From Patella vulgata (Eukaryota; Mollusca; Gastropoda; Patellidae): 64,000 nucleotides of DNA. Of this stretch, positions 20,829-48,109 are shown in pieces. Made by a program: the position numbers and the translations under genes. Under the pieces are notes generated by a model. It did no database searches. It worked only from the letters and a program-made list of their open reading frames with translations, and was not told where the DNA came from. The stretch's first letter is position 1. Each line of letters begins with the position of its first letter. The stretch lies in the NCBI RefSeq assembly GCF_932274485.2, contig NC_065883.2, positions 14,320,222 through 14,384,221 of the forward strand, given 5' to 3'.

Positions 20829-23187
20829 CTAATCATATCCTGTGGCCACCACTTGGTGATCTGTATCCGTTGAGACCATTGTCGTTGTCTCCTGTGTTAG
20901 TGTGGTATCTCGAGATCTAGTTAACTGAGCTTCAAATGTATTGTCGACTACTTCCACGGCATATGCATCTGAAAGATCAAAATTGAAATGTATTTAAGGT
21001 AAAATAGAAGAACCGGCTATCAAAATACGAAGTCAGTAAACAGATTCAGCCCATTCAAGCAATATCGCGTAATGGAAAAACGTAGCAGGAGATTAAGGAA
21101 GGATAATCCAAGACACGTTGATTCACAATTGTAATAAATATTTCCCGCACTTTGTATTTGAATTTCAATTTGTTAGATCTGGGGCGGAGGAGGGAAGGTT
21201 GTGATGGAGAAGTATGGGGTTTAGCGTGTAGGAAACACAATTCGTCGTATTTTGTTTCGCCCAGATTAGATTCCTTTTCCTTGATTGTCAGTCTCGCTTG
21301 AAACAAATCTATGTACCGGGATTTGAACGGTGTACGTTCTAGTAACGAGTCGACCATTCAACAGCTGTCGGGTTTCCTCTTGAATTCATGATATACGGTA
21401 CACAGTTATTGGAAGTTCAAAATCTGAATTATTATTTCAGTTTCCTTTGTGTTATTTATTTATGAAGGAAAGCAATATTAAAAGAGCCCATAAATGTAAG
21501 ATATGATAATGGTTACGACTTACTATTCCAGGGATCATTGACCGATCTGTCATTCATATCAAAGTTCTCCTGTGTTCGTGGATCATCAGGCATGGTTGGC
21601 CAGAGAACATTCCCAGCGATAGGGTGATCATATAGATCAAATCTGTTTCTTCGCTCAAATATTGGTTCTATATACAGACGCCAAGCTCTCCATACAGTGG
21701 GTTGATCATCAACAGGAGAACCCAATGTTCGGATATGATCCGCGGGATCAACGCTCGAGTATAGGGTACCACCGTGTAATCCCCAGTCCACTGAAAAAGA
21801 TATTTTGTTTCAGTTGTAATTATAGTGACAGGTATCCGGTTAGGGGTGGGCTGGGGTTAATTACGAATAGTAATACCAACATTTTCACAGTTTCCTCTGC
21901 GAATGTGCTGCTGTGGAAAGCATCGAAACCATGAGCACGCAACCACCTACTCTCTATGCTAATCATAGACGCAACAGCGCACTAAGAGCCAACACTACAC
22001 CTGAAAACTGTTAAAAATGTGATGCTCGGCTAATCTGTTTAGTGGACGGACAGATACTAAAGTCGTGCCCTATACATAGGTGTGGTATTTTCATAATTTA
22101 GACGAAGCCTTTCGTGCTCTATTTTGGGCATGGATTAATTAATCATTCAGTTTTGTTATTTTATCATGAAATGTGTAAAACCGAACACTTACAGTCTTCT
22201 TCCGTTGGTTCCCTCCATAGCAGAGCTCTAACAACTCTTTTATGTTCCTCTAAAAACAAATACACGTATACTATATTAAACAAAATTCCAAATTTAATAG
22301 CATTAAACATGAGACGGCTTGGATATGTTTATTTCTCAAATCGTATTTTATTCAAAATCATCTCAATCTTGTGTCCTGGTATGTTTGATTTTACACTGAA
22401 GTATCGTAAGACCTTTACTTTGGTATATCAAAATGTCAAGTTGTTGTTTTTTTTTGTTGTTGTTTTTTTTTTTGGGGGGGGGGGTATATTTCGGTACGAA
22501 TTATATATGAGCCATGACTTGGCAGACTAAAGCATTAAAAAAAAAATAAACAAATCACGTAATTAATTAATTATAGTTAGGATTGTTTTATACCTTTCTC
22601 TTTGTATATCAAATATTCTTTAATACCATGAACCGCCATAGTTAAAAATGTCAGCCCAAACATCTAGAGAAATAAAAACAAAGATATGTATTTAAAATAG
22701 TACGGATTCGTTTCAAAAATAAAAGTCAATGGATGAAGATACAATCAAACAACGGAAATACTTAGAGATTTAAAGCAAACTGGCCGATATAATATTTGTT
22801 AGAATTTGATAACCTTTATGTCAACTTTTTGATATATATTTTTTTTTTTTGGGGGGGGGGGGGGAGGTACACAGAATAAATCTAGATCAAACTTAATCTT
22901 TTGTATTTTGTCATAGATCTAAATATCAAAATTGTAAACATACCTTAATTCTAATAATCAATTATTAGAAACCAGAGATAAGAGATATAGTTTAAAGCGA
23001 GAAATCTAAAGGTGTGACGTTCTCTTCATTGTGACGTCTTGATAATCCAGTAAACGTCACAAAGTCTGCTCCACGGGGGCTGGGTAGAATGTTTAAATCC
23101 CCTTAGCATGAATATTGTTCCATTAGAAAACATACTTTGGGACTACTAGTATGGGAATAGGTCCTCGGATTCAGACAGGACACATTT
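20829..23187 (-). CDS. Unrecognised protein with one hydrophobic segment
   Basis: Five exons join in phase on the minus strand: 23187-23136 (tentative), 22663-22594, 22249-22193, 21790-21524, 20968-20829, each with GT-AG borders. The product is about 194 residues, possibly with more upstream, since the first listed exon starts in mid-codon. A hydrophobic stretch MFGLTFLTMAVHGIKEYLIY could be a membrane helix or signal anchor. It is followed by a charged KEKEEHKR region, then a long exon with DWGLHGGTLYSSVDPADHIR, WRAWRLYIEPIFERRNRFDL and PTMPDDPRTQENFDMNDRS, and a Thr-rich tail ending VVATGYD. The regular phases and codon-like sequence argue for a real gene. I do not recognise the family, and the true start is not identified. 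Confidence 0.6.
21180..21365 (-). mobile_element. Possible third, diverged SINE
   Basis: The right end contains GGGATTTGAACGG, resembling a reversed tRNA B box, and AACGAGTCGACCATTC, resembling a reversed A-box region. The body matches neither SINE A nor SINE B apart from ATGGGGTTTAGCGT near the left side. Confidence 0.4.
22446..22486. repeat. T run joined to G run
   Basis: Ts interrupted by a few Gs pass abruptly into about ten Gs and then TATA. A nearly identical junction lies at 22842-22868. Confidence 0.8.
22842..22868. repeat. T run joined to G run, second instance
   Basis: About twelve Ts are followed by about fourteen Gs and AGGTA, inside the first intron of the minus-strand gene 20829-23187. 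Confidence 0.8.
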
Positions 23188-23199
23188 CTGTAAAGAAAA

Positions 23200-23965
23200 A
23201 TGAACTGAGACGCCCACCCGACTATTCAAAACTCACTGTAAAACGGCCATTGGCTTTCTTATTGCCAGATTTTTATTAAGTATTTTAGTTTACATACATT
23301 TATTTCATCACGGTTGGAAAAAAAGGGCACTTTTTAAAAGAAAATAATATACATTTAACAAGGGCGAAATGGCATAAATAGTTATTTTTACTCTGTGGCA
23401 TTATGAATATGATTTCTTCAGCACCTTATTTGGGACTTTTCTTTTTATAAGCCAATATTTGACGTAGGGGTGTATATTCTATTCACACCTGTACTTCCTT
23501 TGTTTATTCGTTAAAATAATCTACCGGTTAGTTTTTAAATATATATATTTTTCAAATTGTTCGATTAGTTATAAAGCCTATCGTAATTATATGCGGAGTT
23601 TCTGCACCTGTCACGGGACTTTAGGGGAGAGATCGGGAGAATTTTCGCGCAAACTAACCGGAATAGTTCAGCTCATATATAGCTACGAGAATAAGCCCTA
23701 TCAACGGTAACATCAATGTGTCATTGAAATCTATTACATACAGAAATTATTCTAGTCCTACGAATGAAATGACTTTACAATTCTTCAGAAAATTGCTGTT
23801 GGTGGTTGCTATGGTTATCACTTCAAATACCGATATCTGTACAGGTATGAAATCTCAGTCATTAGAAATTATTTTAGCTGGATGTAAATGTTACCTTTTT
23901 TTTAAAACAGAGGCTAGTTCTGATTCAGCTTGTTTAAGAAGAATCTAAAAACAGAATTTTTCTCA
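23200..23965. other. Gene-free or undetected 5' part of the minus-strand gene
   Basis: If the gene ending at 20829 has further 5' exons they should lie here, but I could not pick one out. The plus-strand frame at 23718-23948 has no family resemblance. Confidence 0.4.
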
Positions 23966-24319
23966 GATGAAATGAAATGAGATTTATCATCCTAACCTGG
24001 GCTAATGAAGATGGGCATACGCCATACAGTGCGCTAGAAGTGAAATTTTGCCCGAATGCGGCGCTACGGCTTACTCTTATATCGAATTCCACCTGCCAAG
24101 GGATCTTTTACGTGCACGTAAATGTGTACACGGGACCTGATTTTTCCATACCATCCTAATAATTATACGTTGTTCCTTGCTAGGTCCTCGGTCCTGCACC
24201 ACTGACGGAAGGAACCATGGCGGAACTTCCCGATAAACTTTCTCGGTCAACGCACGGATCTAGCACCTATCCTCCGGGTTAGCAAGTCAACGTCTTACTC
24301 GCTGAGCCACCGTTGCTCC
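23966..24319 (-). mobile_element. SINE B, near full-length but diverged
   Basis: The tail side GATGAAATGAAATGAGATTT, the body, a reversed B-box region (GGATCTAGCACCTATCC) and a head ending GAGCCACCGTTGCTCC are present on the minus strand. Confidence 0.75.
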
Positions 24320-24518
24320 TAATTGTTCTGAGACGTTTTCATTTGATTTTAAAAAATCTATTTTTTTTACAATTTTTTTTTATATTTATTTACCTTTTTG
24401 TATATATAGTTTTTTTTATGTATATTTATAATCATACATTCGGTTAGCAGAAGCACACGGAGCAGCTTTACACAGGCTGGATTTTGGTGTCAAACAAGTT
24501 CAATAAATTGTTATTATA

Positions 24519-26045
24519 CTATTCAAAAAAAGTAGGGGATATTTGATTTTTAAGTGTTATTAAAGTCACCTAATGAAACTGACGAAGAAACAAATGACAA
24601 AATGAAATGAAGTTCACATTCATCGATTTATTCCAAATGATCGTTAGACTAAGTAAGGCACAGACTGACCATTATAAGGGTAAAATGATACCCGGGGTCA
24701 AACAGCAAAGTTACCACAGCATCACAACCAAGTCAGTAACGGGTAAATCCTCCTCTGTTTGCCAAACAAGCATTGATCCGACGTGGCATACTCCTAATGA
24801 GACGTCTAAGGTCATTTTGGTCCAGATTGTCCCATTCCTGTTGCAACGCAGCAGCAAGTTCTTGGACATTGGCAGGACGTTGTTGACGTTGACGTAACCT
24901 CTGTCCAAGCATGTCCCAGACATGCTCGATGGGGGAGAGGTCGGGACTCAGTGCTGGCCAAGGTAATGTGGTGATGTTCTGTTGTTGGAGGTAACCTGTA
25001 ACGATCCTGGCCCTGTGACATCTTGCGTTGTCATCCTGGAAGATGAAACGGCGGCCATGACGTCGTGCGAACGGCACAACATGGACTGCCAAGATGTTGT
25101 CCCGGTAGTACTGGCCTGTAACACGCCCTGCAACAACATGTAAAGCCGTTCTTCCAGCAACAGTGATGCCTCCCCACACCATAACAGAACCACCCCCAAA
25201 TCGATCATGTCTGATGACGTTAACGTCTTGGAAGCGCTCGTTTCGACGACGCCACACCCTCCTACGTCTGTCCAAAAAATCAACAGTGAACCTTGACTCA
25301 TCTGAAAACATCACATTGCTCCAGCGTCGATTATCCCAGTGTTGACGATCCCTACACCAACGACGTCTTGCCTGAATGTGATGATCTCTCAAACAAGGGA
25401 TCACGCGAGGACGTCGGGCGCGAAGGTGACCCCTATGCAGTCGATTCCGAATCGTCTGGCCACTCACTCTCACACCAGTGTCTGTTTGAAGACGAGCGCT
25501 GATCTGATTTGCTGTGATGACACGATTTCTCAAGGCCAAGGTACGGATAAATCGATCCTGGGCTTGAGTTGTCGCCCTTGGTCGACCTGAGCGTGGTCTG
25601 TCCTGTACAGATTGTGTATCACGGTATCTGGACCAAAGCCTGCTTATGACAGACTGAGAAACATTCATCGTCCGCGCCACAACCGCCTGTGTTGTGCCGA
25701 TCTGTAGCATGCCAAGGGCACGTAACCTTTCATTTTGGGTAAGCCGACGCATATCAAAATTTGTTTTCTGGTCACTAAAACAATTAAACTGATGTTTCCA
25801 CCCTGGAATTCAATGCCACAATGACTGTAACATTCAAAGTCAGAGTCGTGCAAATCTTGGGTTGGACCCCCATGATGATCCCAAGCATCACCTGCATTCC
25901 ATGCGGTAGCTATTGGTGCGTTTGGGCGTCACATGTAACTGGAAATGTTTCTTCTGTTAGGTTCTATAGTGACTTTTTTCGTAGTCATTTGCATATTTTA
26001 GTATAATGCCCCCAAAATCAAATATCCCCTACTTTTTTTGAATAG
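24519..26045 (-). mobile_element. Complete Tc1-type DNA transposon
   Basis: The element is 1527 bases, flanked by TA on both sides (24517-24518 and 26046-26047). Its terminal inverted repeats begin CTATTCAAAAAAAGTAGGGG and are identical over about 32 bases. A single uninterrupted transposase frame fills the middle. Identical ends plus an open frame point to a recent insertion. The element is visibly richer in G and C than the surrounding host DNA. Confidence 0.95.
24733..25752 (-). CDS. Tc1-type transposase, intact (339 residues)
   Basis: This DNA-binding and cut-and-paste enzyme should act on the inverted ends of its own element. The N-terminus has two helix-turn-helix-like parts separated by GRPRATT (about residues 54-60), as in Tc1 paired-type domains. 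The catalytic residues are visible as MFSDESRF, FQDDNARCH and SPDLSPIEHVWD, with 34 residues between the second Asp (of DN) and the Glu, i.e. DD34E. MVWGGI, a conserved strand of the family, is present. Length is normal for Tc1. No stop or frameshift interrupts it, so it may be functional. The Arg-rich composition differs from the AT-rich host genes. Confidence 0.95.
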   Translation of the reverse strand: MRRLTQNERLRALGMLQIGTTQAVVARTMNVSQSVISRLWSRYRDTQSVQDRPRSGRPRATTQAQDRFIRTLALRNRVITANQISARLQTDTGVRVSGQTIRNRLHRGHLRARRPRVIPCLRDHHIQARRRWCRDRQHWDNRRWSNVMFSDESRFTVDFLDRRRRVWRRRNERFQDVNVIRHDRFGGGSVMVWGGITVAGRTALHVVAGRVTGQYYRDNILAVHVVPFARRHGRRFIFQDDNARCHRARIVTGYLQQQNITTLPWPALSPDLSPIEHVWDMLGQRLRQRQQRPANVQELAAALQQEWDNLDQNDLRRLIRSMPRRINACLANRGGFTRY

Positions 26046-26163
26046 TATATATTGTTTTTGTTGTATTCAACTCTCTACATCCTTTCACGTTTGTGGTGGT
26101 GAGCCGGACAGAGAGAAAAGAAATAATATTAAAGTCAATGGGAGAAAATTTGGTTGTGGGCCT

Positions 26164-26542
26164 CCATTGTACCAATCTGATTAAAATACAGATCTATATT
26201 TCGTTTCGTTATTTTACACTTTTGATGGCCTACACTACATGAAGATCTGACAAGTTGTACTCGAAGGTCGTTTCAGGGGTCTACGATCGGCTTTTGACCT
26301 TATAACGTCAGACATTGATTAATCAATCAGCGTTGGCGTTTCTAGTGGTTTACCCACAGTTCCGTGCATGGCAGGCCAAGAAGTCGCCGTAACAGACTGT
26401 TTCATTGGCTTATCCTTCACTTCAACCAAAACACTGGTAATATAACAACTTTTTCAGACCCTAGTGTAGTAAAGACAAAAAAAACGAAATTTTGAACTAT
26501 ATAAAAATCGAAACGAAATAGGACCTGTGCTTTAATCAGATT
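26164..26542. mobile_element. Inverted-repeat element, family R2 (most complete copy)
   Basis: Ends read AATCTGATTAAAATACAGAT and, inverted, AATCTGATTAAAGCACAGGT. The 379-base interior has no coding sequence. Conserved interior words shared with 42259-42590 and 42928-43220 include GATGGCCTACACTACATGAA, GCGGCTTTTGACC-like and TGTTTCATTGGCT. Confidence 0.8.
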
Positions 26543-26799
26543 GATTTTGTACAAGAACCAAGGGAAATGAAGAGTTTTTCTCCTTTAGTCTTCAGCATCG
26601 ACACCACTTTAACAACCGATCCCAGAAAATGGTTTCATCTTATCATTACCATATGGATCACTGTTAGGGTTCTTGGGTGAAAATGGGGATCAATCTAAGC
26701 AATATTCAAGCATTTTTCATTGAAAAGTCACACAGCAACGAAAACGTGTTTTTAAAATCACAAACAGTCTGGTACCTCTTCTCTATACAATTGAAAGAA

Positions 26800-28195
26800 A
26801 TCAACAATTTCTATATTTAAATGATTTATTATGAATGTGTTTAGAGTAACTTGTATATAACAATAATATAGCATGATTGAAGTCTTTTAGACATTAATAT
26901 ATATAACAGATACAACCATTCACATTTAAACTCACATTATCAAACTTTATTTACAAAATGTGTAAAAAGATATTAAAAAAAATATAGATAAGTGTTAACA
27001 GATTAGTTTTCCTTCTTTTAATAAAGAAGAATTAGTATGGATTACATTAAAGAGCATTATAAGATAATTTTGTTTTATAAGCTTATAGATACATTTGTAT
27101 GACCATGTTAAAATACGCAAAAGGGATAATCTCTTAAAGACAAAGAAATAGATCATGATTAGGCTTACATAGAATGAAATTAATATTTATAATGCATTGT
27201 TATATACATTATGGAATAAACAAATACCTATCCAATTAATATCTATTTGGATTCTTATATATTAACATTTCTTCAATAAAACATTAGCATGCCCCTTTAC
27301 ATTTTCAAATATTAACCCTTTGGCATGTAAATATTGACTACACAGTTTCTTGAAAAAAAAACAATAATATATTAATACTAGTACATCCCTTGACAGACAG
27401 AAGAAAACAACTGTTCCTTTGACAGTGTCAAACTTATGAGATATATGAATAGCTTATCATATTATATGAACATTTACTCATTCTTAGGGACACCACATCT
27501 GTGCAAGTGACAGGGCTGTCTAAGGATCCCCTGTAACGACAGTTTTAGGAGGACTAAAGATTGTGTCACATGTCAATATATATTAACCCTTCTTTTTTCT
27601 TTGAGTACACCACCCACTGAATAAAATATTAACTATAAAAGAAATGTACATTACAACATTTAAATAAATACATACAGAAATAAATATGATCTGATCATCT
27701 AAGTTAAGATCTGTCATCATTTAATAGAAGCAAGGTCAACTATTTCAAGTCATTTGACATGGTTTTGTAAGGTCACTGATATCTTTTCGCTTTTAATATT
27801 CATCGAAACTACCATGGGTATGCAGAATCAATTGATTTCATCCATGATCCTGTACATCATGAAAACATTAAAATAAAGTTCATTTTTCTGATTGATATTT
27901 AACAAAATAATAATATTTAGATTATATAATAAATGACAGAGAAAACAAATTTAAACATAAAAAATCATAATTTACATAACATTAATTATCAAACTTTTTT
28001 CATATCAAGTTACTGTTTAATATTATTCTTTTTTATAAAAGTACAGTTAGCTTACACAAGATGAAAATAAACATGAATATTTCCTATGTTTCTTTACAGG
28101 TTCTTTGATTTTTAAATATGAACACGGTTTGATGATTATGTATAATTTTTACATTATTTCTATCGCAATAAAATGAGAGACTCTGTTTTATTCCA
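26800..28195 (-). other. Probable long 3' untranslated region of the SPT small-subunit gene
   Basis: Very AT-rich sequence without repeats or frames follows the stop codon at 28196. AATAAA hexamers on the minus strand occur just after the stop (near 28190) and again near 26950 and 26825, so short and long transcript forms are possible. Transcript ends are inferred, not shown. Confidence 0.45.
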
Positions 28196-30413
28196 TCAGG
28201 AATCTTGTGGTACAGCATGTGTAGAATTGTCATAACCACATATGTATCTAACAAAATGTAGCATCATCATCAAATGTCCGGGCAGGAACAAACAGGAAGT
28301 GTAGAAAAACATGGCTAGTACTGCAACTAAAATGGTATCTTTAACAATGTTAAGAAAGAAATAACATAAAAATGGAAGACTTTCTTTGATTTGGTTTTAA
28401 AAAAATAGGATTATACATTTTAATGGATATGTTGATGCTGTGTTGAAAATGTTAACATTAATAATTAAAGCTGGTGTTGTCTTCCACTACCATGGTAGTA
28501 ATTAAGCAGATATCCACTTAATCTATCTAAAAACGATTTTACCCAAAGAGCTTGTCTTATCATTAAACATACTTAAAATACAGATGTGACGTCATCCTTT
28601 GATGTTGGAGTACTATTATTTCAAATAATCGTAAGGACAATGTGCCAAGCGTAACTTGGTAAAATATTGAACTCGAGTGACGTATTTCATTGCAAAGCAC
28701 GTGCAAGTGTCTGTATTTTAAGTTGTTTCATGGTCTCGAGCTTAAGACATTGCGTAATATATTGTAAAAACATTCGGGCCTCACGGCCCTCATGTTGTTA
28801 CAATATATTACTTAATGTTTCGCTCTCGACCATTAAACAATACATAATGCAAGAGCTAAATCTGCCTATTGCTCTGGAGTTAATATCAGGGACACTTTTC
28901 ATTTTCACCTGATCAACATGCATGGTTGTGTTTTGGTGCAGCCCAGTCCCTATACCAAATTTCACATAACAGATAGGTTAATGAAGGGACTGAGTGATAC
29001 AGGCTGTTACTAACAAAAACAAAATGGAATTCCTTTGACATCATTTCGTGTTACTTCCGATCCGACGAAGTTGATCATCGCCAAGTGATAGCACATCAGG
29101 TTTGACTTATAATTAATAACGCTGTAAAATGACCAATTTAATTACATTATAGGGTGTATAATGATCAAATAAAGTCTTCTTGTCAATAAAAATGACGGTA
29201 AGTGTTAGAACTAGTGAGTATTGTGAAATGATAGCAGATGAAATGTCTTCAACTAGTCAAAACAATATGGTGGCTGATACATTTTGTTGTTATTGTAGTA
29301 TATAGTCAAGCAGTAGTAAGAAGTTTTATCTTAATCCCTTCAATTGCCTATGTACTTTCCATTGAATCCATTAAGGCTTGTACATGTATCTACTATTATA
29401 GGATACGTCTTTACCATACTTCCAATATTTCCACATGTTATCGTATGGAGTAACCAGTCATGTCTCTTTCACCTTCTATTTAGGCTATGCCTATTGGATC
29501 AATTCTAATTTACCTACAATAACTCAATCTCACTCAGTTCAGTGAAATTAGGAGTTCACAACCTATGTTTCGTTTGATTTGTTATTTGACTTTCTTAGAA
29601 AATTAGATAACACACCTTATCTCTCAACCCTCTGTGTTTCGAGATAAGAGATGATGCTATTACCTTCAATGTAAGCACATGCGAGAGGGATTCGCACCCG
29701 GCATTTGTAAACAAAATTGACAATATTTTTAATCAAAACAACGATTGGTTATTGTTATTTATAATATTTCTGCCACACCCAACTACAATTAAGCATATAA
29801 TCCTACCTGAAACAGGTACAAATCCCCTCTTTTTAAATCAAAGCGACAGTAGATTGCTTTTTCCGACATTTTAAATTTACGTCTGTAACACATAAAGGCG
29901 GGGCCTCGTGTGCAATAGCCAATCAAAGTACACATCTGATCAGAGTTGCGCAGTAGTAATACAGCGTAATTATGAACGTCCGAATCAATTTTGGTAAAAA
30001 CAACGCTTGATTTACTTTATTGTCAATATTTGCTGATAAATGAATGTTGTTTCAGTAGATTGGACTGCCTATGTCTGTGTAATATTAGTAATAAGTACTA
30101 ATAGTATAAAATTAACTTATTTTTAAGATGGTACATATATTAATAAAGAAATTGAGTTTGCCACTTGGAACTAAGGCATCCAATCGTAGCTAAAAACAAA
30201 CACATCAGTATATCTCAGCGTTTTTAGTTACGTTCTCGTAGCTATTACTTTAACTTAGAAAATAAAATATGCAACTTTAGATATCTACATTTACAACTTC
30301 AAAAGGATACTAAATATTCTTCTTTCTGTTGGTTCCAACATGTAAAGTGAGGTTACTAACGTATACTGGAAATACCAGAAGGAAATGTAGCTCCAGATCG
30401 TCTTCAAAACCAT
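28196..30413 (-). CDS. SPTSSA: Serine palmitoyltransferase small subunit (SPTSSA/B type)
   Basis: Two exons, 30413-30311 and 28338-28196, join in phase 1 and give 81 residues. Exon 1 carries WYFQYTLVTSLYMLEPTERR, a close match to the vertebrate subunits (FYYQYLLVTALYMLEPWER). Exon 2 gives the second hydrophobic segment LVAVLAMFFYTSCLFLPGHL and MMMLHF. Such small subunits are two-helix ER proteins that activate the SPTLC1-SPTLC2 dimer, which condenses serine with acyl-CoA in the first step of sphingolipid synthesis. The donor GTATCC is unusual, but the join falls at the same F-N point I recall for human SPTSSA. The frame is open upstream of Met1 to 30506, but the conserved part begins at 30413. 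The C-terminus is about 10 residues longer than in human. The A versus B assignment is not resolved. Confidence 0.88.
28573..28838 (-). mobile_element. Composite palindromic element, family R3 (copy 2, reversed)
   Basis: It is the reverse complement of 10314-10578 with scattered differences, and lies in the intron of the SPT small-subunit gene. It abuts TACATAATGCAAGAGC (28840-28873), a terminal fragment of the M1 family, so one element seems to have landed in the other. Confidence 0.75.
28880..30300. other. Intron of the SPT small-subunit gene
   Basis: Mostly unique AT-rich DNA. I see no exon on either strand. The plus-strand frame 29238-29453 has no family resemblance. Confidence 0.4.
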
Positions 30414-31411
30414 GTTTGTTTGTTGGTAAACGAGGAATGCCTCTAGTCTTTTCGGTGTTTTCTTCTGGTTAGTCACCAATGCAACCGGAAATGCATGTTT
30501 TGTCAAGAAGGGGAGATAACTAAACGCTTTTGGGAGTTATTTCCCTTTATCTATGGTAACTTCAATCTAAACATTTTAAAACACTAATATTAGTGTAATA
30601 TTATTCATTTTAATCCTTAAAGATAATTCCTACTAAGAAAGAATATTGTCATACTATACAAACTCTCTAAAAATATTTAACTAAAAACTTATGTTTTTTT
30701 CTTAACGTAAAAAGTCATGTTAGCGAATCGAAGTTAAATTCGATATGACGCACCCTTTAGAGTTAGCTGTTAGGCCTAAATAATATTTTTAATATTTTTA
30801 TCTTAAATTCGAATACTAATTAAGATCTAGATTGGGATATGATTAACAGTTATTGCATTCACTCAATATTTCCAAGCGCTAATCTGGAGCATCTCGTTAT
30901 TCCAGCGTTTTATATTTTCCCGCCAAAATGATAATATTAATTACGTGTTTAACAACTTTTCAGGAAAAGTCGCCTCCTCGGCTCCACACAACAATTATTG
31001 TGTCATAGCCCCTAAATAATAAAAATGAAAAAAGAAACAATAACAACAAAGAAATATTTTAACTGGTGAATGGTGGTGTCGTTAAACGTGGAGACAAAAG
31101 TGTTTCAGTTCGGATCAAATTATATGTGTGTGCGTTCAGGGTAGTTGATACTGCAGATATCACTTAATCGTGGACATACAATAGTATCCAATTACATTTC
31201 TAAAAAAGAAATATGAATATGTCGGTTAGAAGTAGATAAGACAGATCTATCTATTAACTTATTTTCAGCTTATCTGTACAAGCAGAAGACAGCCTTGACC
31301 TAGCGCGACATTGACCTCCCACGATTTTATTCAGTGCGACACGACGCTGTGAAGAATTGTCAAGTGACAATTTGTTTTGCTACAGAATTTTGCAATATCG
31401 CAACAGTTAAA
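30414..31411. promoter_or_regulatory. Shared spacer between divergent SPT small-subunit and XYLB genes
   Basis: The two start codons face away from each other about 1 kb apart. No repeats were recognised here, unlike in the flanking introns, which fits a region holding both promoters. I could not define core promoter elements. Confidence 0.4.
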
Positions 31412-47375
<15,964 letters not shown>

Positions 47376-47518
47376 AGGCTTGGTATATAATCTTTATGTA
47401 TAAATCTGTGTGTGTGTGGAAAATGTTAAAGTAATACATAATTAACAAGTTTTGATTACTCAGTATTATTTTATGTGAAGTATTGTCTTACAGAAAATAC
47501 ATTCTTAAAGTTACAATT

Positions 47519-47877
47519 TCATATTTTCTAAGAAAGTCAAAACATAATTATTTCTATGTCTTTGCTCAATAGGTTGTCAACTCACTATTATACGATCATA
47601 GGTTATCTTTCTCACACTTAAAAATCTTCACAGCGGAAATAATAACACAATTACCTCCCTTGTTTTCCTATTCTCGACCATGGAATAGCTATCTTCAAAC
47701 ATTTGAATTTGAAGTTGAAAATGATATTTTTGCCAATTTCACAACTGGCAATAGTGAATTATAGGATTAATAGGATTATTCTTTAACAAGGTAAAACTGT
47801 TTATAGATATCATCTATTTTAGGGCTTTATTTTAATACATTTTAAAAATATAACTTTAAAAATATGAAATTGTAACT
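47519..47877. mobile_element. Inverted-repeat element, family M3 (copy 2)
   Basis: TTAA at 47515-47518 and 47878-47881 flanks inverted ends AGTTACAATTTCATATTTT. The interior is alignable to 38416-38781. It lies about 140 bases beyond the XYLB stop codon. Confidence 0.85.
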
Positions 47878-48000
47878 TTAAATAGGCTCAACTATAACAT
47901 CCCATGATTTTTATTATTCAAGATTGTTTGCAATATTAATATTTGTATAAATATATCTTTGTATATTTACTCAATGGTGCAATGTTTGTATATTTAATAG

Positions 48001-48090
48001 ACAAAATTACGACGTGCTCTGGCTAATAACGCAGATGAGTCTGAAAATCAAAATACAACTATGGGTAAAGGCCTTTCAATTGATATGTGA
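48001..48090 (+). CDS. Candidate alternative last exon of XYLB
   Basis: After the acceptor TATTTAATAG an open frame of 29 codons reads TKLRRALANNADESENQNTT then MGKGLSIDM and stops. An AATAAA signal follows only 14 bases later (48104-48109). It would join in phase to XYLB exon 18, or to exon 19 cut at a weak GTTACT donor at 47352. Exon 19 as annotated already ends with a conserved-length C-terminus, so this would be a variant. It could also be a chance frame. Confidence 0.4.
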   Translation, partial: TKLRRALANNADESENQNTTMGKGLSIDM

Positions 48091-48109
48091 TGTATGCATT
48101 TATAATAAA

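Noticed and set aside
22114-22530. 138-codon plus-strand frame
   Set aside because: It overlaps an exon of the minus-strand gene (22249-22193) and then runs through a T/G homopolymer junction. No family resemblance.
25163-25590. Plus-strand frames within the Tc1 element
   Set aside because: They are antisense shadows of the intact transposase.
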